From an uncultured Hymenobacter sp. (GTDB taxonomy: Bacteria > Bacteroidota > Bacteroidia > Cytophagales > Hymenobacteraceae), in contig CALMOO010000525.1 in the NCBI GenBank assembly GCA_937871705.1, positions 2,143 through 11,215 of the forward strand: DNA of 9,073 nt. The letters are read 5' to 3'. The position numbers and the translations under genes were made by a program. Below, in pieces: positions 5,673-9,073 of the stretch. The notes under the pieces are model-generated. The model did not search any database. It worked only from the letters and a program-made list of their open reading frames with translations, and was not told the DNA's origin. Within the stretch, counting starts at the first letter, position 1; every line of letters begins with the position of its first letter.

Positions 5673-7355
5673 CTACTGCACCGTGAGGCGACTGGCCCAC
5701 CGCGCACCACTAGGCGCGGTAGCCTGCACCACGTAGAGGCCAGGAGCTAAGCCCGCCATTGGGAGCGTGGCCCCAGCAGCCTCGCGGCGGGCTACACGGC
5801 CCTGGCCGTCGATAAGAGTGAGCTGGGTGCCGGCTGGCAGCGTGGGCAGTTGAACAGCGGCGGTCGCGGCGGCGGGGTTGGGATAGAGGGATAGTGCAGT
5901 GGCCTGCTCAGCGCGGGTTGCCGTAACGACGTTGCCCATATACGCTACGAAGGGTGTACCGGTGCCGGTAGTAGTAGCCGAGGAAGAAAGCGCAGTGCTC
6001 CCAAACAATCCATTGTTAGTTAAAATGCCCTGCACCACCGGGTGGCCGGCGGCATCGAGCGCGATGGTTACGGGGATTTCATCGCCGGTGCCGGCACTTT
6101 GCTGCGTCCAGCGCAGGGTGCCATCAGCTGAATAGCTGACCACTAAGGCGTCTAAGCCGCCAGCGCCCGTCAGGTTTTTGCCGGGCACCGAGCCCTGCCC
6201 GCTAAAGTGACCAGCCAGGTAGATGTTGCCCGCTGCGTCGGCGGCTACGCTCCGGTAGCCGCCCGCCCGCGTGGCTTGCAGCTCGCGCGACCATGCGAGC
6301 GCCCCGGCCGTGGGCTCAAGCACCGCCACAAAGCCGGTGGTGGCACTGATGGCGGTAGCAGTGGCGGGGTTAGTCAGCGAGCCTGCGGGCGCGGCTATCC
6401 CCGGCACTACCAAGCGGCCACTAGTATCGAGGCCGGCGTAGGTCGGCAGGTCGGCGCCCGTGCCACCTACTCGCTTGGCCCACAGCGGCGTGCCTTGGGT
6501 GTCGAATTTCACAACCAACCCATCGTAATCACCATTGCCGGCCGGCAGAGCCAGACTCCCGAAGCCGCCCGCCGTGGGTGGGCAGGTCCAGACGAAATAC
6601 ACGCTGCCGCCTGGCTCGGCCACCAAGTGGCTGAATGCGCTAGCTGTAGACGTAGCTGCTTCCGGAAACACACGGCAGCCCTGCTGCGCCCACTGCACTG
6701 TGCCCGCCGCCGACACCTTCACCACAAACTGGTCGTAGCCATACGAGGTACTAGAAGTGGGGGTAGTGAGCGAAATGCTGCCAAACGTGGCATCCGAGCC
6801 GAAGCTGCCGCTGAGATAGTAGTTGCCGGCCGCGTCGCTAGCCAAGCTGGCGGGTACCAGGAGCGAGCCGCTGCCTACCTCCCGCACGTACTGCACCTGC
6901 CCTTGCGCATCGAGCTGAGCCAGCACCAATACTGGCCCAAATGCGCTAGTGCTGAAGGTGGTAGTGCCGAACTGCGTGTCGTCGGTAGCCACACCCATCA
7001 GCATTACTTTGCCGCTGGCATCAACGATTACTTTCTGAAAAGACTCGTTGAGCGGGCCGCTCAGTTGGCGATACCATAGCAGGCTGCCCGTCGGGCTGTA
7101 TTTGGCCACTACGCCATCCTGAGTCGGTATGTTAACGAAGGTCTGGCTCGTGAGCACCGTTCCCGGGGCTAATGTTACGCTTTGTGCAAAGCTGCCCGCA
7201 ACGTATGTATTGCCCGCCGCATCGGTGGCAAAAGAAGGTGCAACGGTAAAAGCTGGACTAAGGGGTAAGCTCACGGCTGAAGTCCAGGCAGGGGCGGTTT
7301 GGGCACTTGCTTGGAGGGCTAGGCCGCTCAGTAGAAGAGTAAAAAGGTGCTTCAT
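5673..7355 (-). CDS. T9SS-exported SBBP-repeat (beta-propeller-like) protein with type A sorting domain
   Basis: This 560-residue protein is exported first by Sec (MKHLFTLLLSGLALQASAQ) and then across the outer membrane by the type IX system. The body has recurring SBBP-type units built on D-[AT]-[AS]-G-[NKRH]-x-[YV]-x-x-G: DAAGNTYVAGSF near residue 45, then DASGKVMLMG, DAAGNYYLSGSFG, DTSGRLVVPG, DAAGNIYLAGHF and DAAGHPVVQG. Between them lie units such as VVKFDTQGTPLWAKRVGGTG. This pattern is expected to fold as a beta-propeller. Residues 487-560 are a type A sorting domain: LSLYPNP (Y491-P494), QLTLIDGQGRV, LAPGLYVVQA and a final LTVQ. Such cargo is released or anchored to surface polysaccharide after PorU-like cleavage of the domain. 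Two cysteines (GCRVFPEA and WTCPPTAGG regions) could form a disulfide. No enzymatic motif is seen; adhesion or surface binding is a guess. It has its own promoter and terminator and is probably monocistronic. Confidence 0.92.
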   Translation of the reverse strand: MKHLFTLLLSGLALQASAQTAPAWTSAVSLPLSPAFTVAPSFATDAAGNTYVAGSFAQSVTLAPGTVLTSQTFVNIPTQDGVVAKYSPTGSLLWYRQLSGPLNESFQKVIVDASGKVMLMGVATDDTQFGTTTFSTSAFGPVLVLAQLDAQGQVQYVREVGSGSLLVPASLASDAAGNYYLSGSFGSDATFGSISLTTPTSSTSYGYDQFVVKVSAAGTVQWAQQGCRVFPEAATSTASAFSHLVAEPGGSVYFVWTCPPTAGGFGSLALPAGNGDYDGLVVKFDTQGTPLWAKRVGGTGADLPTYAGLDTSGRLVVPGIAAPAGSLTNPATATAISATTGFVAVLEPTAGALAWSRELQATRAGGYRSVAADAAGNIYLAGHFSGQGSVPGKNLTGAGGLDALVVSYSADGTLRWTQQSAGTGDEIPVTIALDAAGHPVVQGILTNNGLFGSTALSSSATTTGTGTPFVAYMGNVVTATRAEQATALSLYPNPAAATAAVQLPTLPAGTQLTLIDGQGRVARREAAGATLPMAGLAPGLYVVQATAPSGARWASRLTVQ

Positions 7356-7360
7356 GCAGT

Positions 7361-7373
7361 AATAAAGTGGAAT
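7361..7373. repeat. 13-bp direct repeat, copy 1 (in the 5' UTR of the T9SS cargo gene)
   Basis: AATAAAGTGGAAT occurs here and again, identically, at 7416-7428, 55 bp away. The two copies flank the candidate -7 box at 7384-7391. The copies could be operator half-sites or a small duplication. Confidence 0.7.
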
Positions 7374-7383
7374 GAAAAGTCGG

Positions 7384-7391
7384 CAAAGATA
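7384..7391 (-). promoter_or_regulatory. -7 promoter box of the T9SS cargo gene
   Basis: The minus strand reads TATCTTTG, an exact match to the Bacteroidota -7 consensus TAnnTTTG, and it ends 28 bases before the ATG at 7355. That would give a 5' UTR of roughly 20 bases. No good -33 TTG is visible. Just upstream is an inverted repeat TTCGCT (7394-7399) / AGCGAA (7405-7410), in the spacer where a repressor would block RNA polymerase. Confidence 0.6.
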
Positions 7392-7415
7392 TCTTCGCTA
7401 TTTAAGCGAATCCTA

Positions 7416-7428
7416 AATAAAGTGGAAT
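7416..7428. repeat. 13-bp direct repeat, copy 2 (upstream of the cargo promoter)
   Basis: This is an identical copy of the AATAAAGTGGAAT element at 7361-7373. Shorter ATAAAGT/ACTTTAT versions lie further along the same intergenic region, at 7622-7628 and 7711-7717. Confidence 0.7.
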
Positions 7429-7640
7429 TTGATTATTAAAGTCAAATTGCGTCCTGTTAGAGTTAAGTTATATAATAAAAGCGGATTTTAGCAGAATAAT
7501 AGCACTAACAATAACGCTTTAGAAGTAGAATTTTTACTGGGAAAAATTACATTCTTCAATTAGATGAGTAAGAAATCCTGCTTCTGAGTTTAGCCAATTC
7601 AATGAGTTCTGAATTAAGAAGACTTTATTACCCGCACTAC

Positions 7641-7668
7641 GGCAGGTAAGAAGGGGGTAAGGCAGGTA
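7641..7668. repeat. Two GGCAGGTA direct repeats with a 20-bp period
   Basis: GGCAGGTA occurs at 7641-7648 and 7661-7668, so the two copies would sit on nearly the same face of the helix. This is a common arrangement for activator sites, here 130-160 bp upstream of the oxidoreductase operon. The same 8-mer also occurs at 3051-3058, so it may simply be a common word in this genome. Confidence 0.45.
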
Positions 7669-7770
7669 TGTTAGAGGCAAGGTTCGCGTTGGTGATAGAA
7701 GTATAAAAGCACTTTATCGGGGCAAACTGCCAGATTGGAATTAAAACAGTAAGACCGGCTTTCTCGTAGA

Positions 7771-7800
7771 ATAAAAGCAGTATTTACTAGTGCTTTTTAT
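7771..7800. promoter_or_regulatory. Imperfect palindrome abutting the paoA-like start codon
   Basis: ATAAAAGC and AGTA (7771-7782) are mirrored by TACT (7785-7788) and GCTTTT (7792-7797), with a 3-base bulge (AGT), ending directly at the ATG at 7801. It could be a repressor operator or an mRNA hairpin that limits ribosome access. A smaller version, ATAAA-AGCAC-TTTAT, lies at 7703-7717. Confidence 0.45.
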
Positions 7801-8442
7801 ATGCTACCCCCCGAACAATCTACTAACTCTGAGACTCCGGCTTCGGGCCCTTCGCGCCGTTCTTTTCTTAAGCAAACGGGCGGTTTGCTGGGGGTAGCGC
7901 TGGCCCCACCCATTGCCAGCAAGGCCGAGGCCTTGGCTGATAAGCTGGCGCCGCCCAGCCCCGTGGTATCGGGCCCGACCAACGTTAGCTTGAACATCAA
8001 CGGCCAGGCGCACAGCCTGCGCATCGAGCCCCGCACCACCCTGCTCGATGCCCTGCGTGAAAACCTCGACCTGACGGGCACCAAAAAAGGCTGCGACCAC
8101 GGCCAGTGCGGGGCCTGCACGGTGCACATCGACGGCCGCCGCGTCAACGCGTGCCTAACGCTGGCCGTGATGACGCAGGGCAAACAGATTACGACGATTG
8201 AAGGACTGGCCAAAGGCGAAGAGCTGCACCCCATGCAGGAAGCTTTCCTGAAGCACGACGGCTTCCAGTGCGGCTATTGCACGCCGGGCCAAATCATGTC
8301 GGGCGTGGCCTGCGTGAAAGAAGGCCACGCTGGCACCGACGACTCGGTGCGCGAGTGGATGAGCGGCAACCTGTGCCGCTGCGGCGCCTACCCCAACATT
8401 GTGGCCGCCGTGCGCGACGTGGCCGGGCAGGCAAAAGGATAG
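7801..8442 (+). CDS. paoA: Tat-exported 2[2Fe-2S] subunit of a PaoABC-type aldehyde oxidoreductase
   Basis: This 213-residue protein is the iron-sulfur subunit of a xanthine-oxidase-family molybdoenzyme. It passes electrons from the molybdenum centre to FAD. The N-terminus carries the twin-arginine motif SRRSFLK (residues 18-24), then a hydrophobic stretch GGLLGVALAPP, so the folded enzyme should be exported to the periplasm by Tat. A plant-type [2Fe-2S] ferredoxin domain follows, with C98, C103, C106 and C118 (GCDHGQCGACTVHIDG...NAC). The helical second-cluster domain has C157, C160, C192 and C194 (QCGYCTPGQ and LCRCGAYPN). All eight ligands are present. The length and the Tat signal match E. 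coli PaoA (YagT); cytoplasmic xanthine dehydrogenases lack the signal. The FAD subunit gene follows after 92 bases. Substrates are probably aromatic or other aldehydes by analogy with PaoABC, but the large subunit that decides this lies outside the window. Confidence 0.93.
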   Translation: MLPPEQSTNSETPASGPSRRSFLKQTGGLLGVALAPPIASKAEALADKLAPPSPVVSGPTNVSLNINGQAHSLRIEPRTTLLDALRENLDLTGTKKGCDHGQCGACTVHIDGRRVNACLTLAVMTQGKQITTIEGLAKGEELHPMQEAFLKHDGFQCGYCTPGQIMSGVACVKEGHAGTDDSVREWMSGNLCRCGAYPNIVAAVRDVAGQAKG

Positions 8443-8448
8443 GGTAGG

Positions 8449-8482
8449 CCGAAGCAAAGAAGCTGGCTCACTGCTGCTTCGG
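8449..8482 (+). other. Inverted repeat in the paoA-paoB intercistronic gap
   Basis: CCGAAGCA (8449-8456) pairs with TGCTTCGG (8475-8482) across an 18-base loop, with two extra G-C pairs possible below a one-base bulge. It begins 7 bases after the paoA stop. No U-tract follows, so it is not a standard terminator. It may be a stability element that sets the ratio of the two subunits, or weak structure without a role. Confidence 0.45.
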
Positions 8483-8534
8483 GCCTTCTGCTACTGCCGT
8501 ATCCGTTTTCTTCTCGCTCTTTTGCCTTCTAAAA

Positions 8535-9073
8535 ATGAATAACTTCTCATATACTCAAGCAGCTTCTACCAAGGAAGCCGCGACTACTGCTCAGGCCGAA
8601 AAGCAGGCTGCGTTCATCTGCGGTGGCACTTCGCTCATCGACTTGATGAAGTCGAACATCGAGGAGCACTCGCTGCTGATTGATATAAATAAGCTCTCGC
8701 TGTTGGGCATCGACAACTCGGCTGCCGGCCTGCGCATTGGCGCGCTGGAGCGCATGAGCGATGTGGGCGAGCACCCGCTGGTGGTGCAGAACTACCCAGT
8801 TATCTCGCAGTCGTTGCTGGCTTCGGCCTCGCCGCAGCTGCGCAATATGGCCAGTATGGGCGGCAACCTGCTGCAGCGCACGCGCTGCGGCTACTTCCGC
8901 GATACAGCTTTTCCGTGCAACAAGCGCGTGCCCGGCTCGGGCTGCCCCGCCCAAGATGGCGACAACCGCACGCTCGCCATCCTAGGGAATAGCCCGGCTT
9001 GCATTGCTACCCACGCCTCCGACTTGGCCGTGGCGCTCGTGGCGCTCGAAGCCACGCTGAGCCTCGAAAACGC
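8535..9073 (+). CDS. paoB: FAD-binding subunit with [4Fe-4S] cysteines of a PaoABC-type oxidoreductase, partial
   Basis: This is the N-terminal 179 residues of the FAD subunit; the rest lies past the right edge. It would bind FAD and take electrons from the [2Fe-2S] subunit. FICGGTSLIDLMK (27-39) is the first FAD pyrophosphate-binding loop and ASMGGNLLQRTR (106-117) the second. Directly after it come C118 (RCGYFRD), C128 (FPCNKR) and C137 (PGSGCPA), and later C156 (SPACIATH). This cysteine pattern is typical of PaoB/YagS proteins, which hold an extra [4Fe-4S] cluster absent from ordinary xanthine dehydrogenase FAD subunits. There is no signal peptide, as expected if the subunit is carried out with the Tat-tagged partner. 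The ATG at 8535 follows a pyrimidine-rich stretch with no Shine-Dalgarno site. The operon should continue with the molybdopterin-binding subunit. Confidence 0.92.
   Translation, partial: MNNFSYTQAASTKEAATTAQAEKQAAFICGGTSLIDLMKSNIEEHSLLIDINKLSLLGIDNSAAGLRIGALERMSDVGEHPLVVQNYPVISQSLLASASPQLRNMASMGGNLLQRTRCGYFRDTAFPCNKRVPGSGCPAQDGDNRTLAILGNSPACIATHASDLAVALVALEATLSLEN

Larger units (their letters stand above)
7429..7800. other. AT-rich divergent intergenic region with several short repeats, no gene seen
   Basis: This region is visibly AT-richer than the coding DNA on both sides. I see no gene: the longest plausible start-to-stop runs are 7 codons (ATG at 7564) and 15 codons (ATG at 7602). It holds an inverted repeat AATTCA (7596-7601) / TGAATT (7610-7615). 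It also has two GGCAGGTA copies exactly 20 bp apart (7641 and 7661), three ATAAAAGC copies (7475, 7703, 7771), and an imperfect palindrome abutting the paoA-like start. The promoter of the oxidoreductase operon must lie here, but I find no strong TAnnTTTG box on the plus strand; TATGTTAG at 7667-7674 is one base off. Confidence 0.6.

Noticed and set aside
6207..7079. 290-residue plus-strand open frame opposite the T9SS cargo gene
   Set aside because: Its product is Arg/Ala/Gly-rich with no domain, and it is the antisense shadow of a well-supported gene in GC-rich DNA.
7602..7649. 15-codon open frame upstream of the oxidoreductase operon, as a possible leader peptide
   Set aside because: No codon run, terminator or alternative hairpin typical of an attenuation leader goes with it.
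7356..7800. AT-rich intergenic region as a mobile element remnant or integration site
   Set aside because: No transposase or integrase fragments, terminal inverted repeats, target duplications or tRNA were seen; the repeats look regulatory or random.

Overview
The window most likely comes from a moderately GC-rich Bacteroidota, probably Hymenobacteraceae (Hymenobacter-like). The evidence is a type IX secretion (T9SS) C-terminal sorting domain, candidate promoters of the Bacteroidota type (TAnnTTTG at -7), starts without purine-rich Shine-Dalgarno sites, and the heavy use of the words GGGGTAG/CTACCCC and CTAG. I assigned the genus from style and recollection, not from a search.

Layout, left to right. 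(1) A SAM-dependent class I methyltransferase on the minus strand (601 down to 1) is cut by the left edge. (2) A 360-base non-coding stretch ends in a strong terminator (899-937). That terminator serves a minus-strand pair of small exported or membrane proteins (2047-1550, then 1533-961) of unknown function, which are visibly related to each other. (3) A 384-base divergent intergenic region holds a perfect 20-bp palindrome and, on the plus strand, a run of hairpins ending in a terminator-like stem, just ahead of a HupE/UreJ-type membrane protein (2432-3037). (4) A secreted M1-family zinc metallopeptidase follows (3173-5596), and then a bidirectional terminator. (5) A convergent minus-strand gene (7355-5673) encodes a T9SS-exported SBBP-repeat (beta-propeller-like) protein. 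(6) A 445-base AT-rich divergent intergenic region is full of short repeats. (7) The start of a PaoABC-type periplasmic molybdenum aldehyde oxidoreductase operon follows: the Tat-exported 2[2Fe-2S] subunit (7801-8442) and the FAD/[4Fe-4S] subunit (8535 to the right edge). The molybdopterin-binding large subunit should lie just beyond the window.

How they fit together: most of the gene products act at or beyond the inner membrane, through Sec, Tat or T9SS export. Only the oxidoreductase genes form an obvious functional unit, and the two small paralogues form an obvious operon. I saw no rRNA, tRNA, CRISPR array, IS element or integrase. The least explained parts are the structured segment before the HupE-like gene, the 20-bp palindrome, and the paralogous pair.
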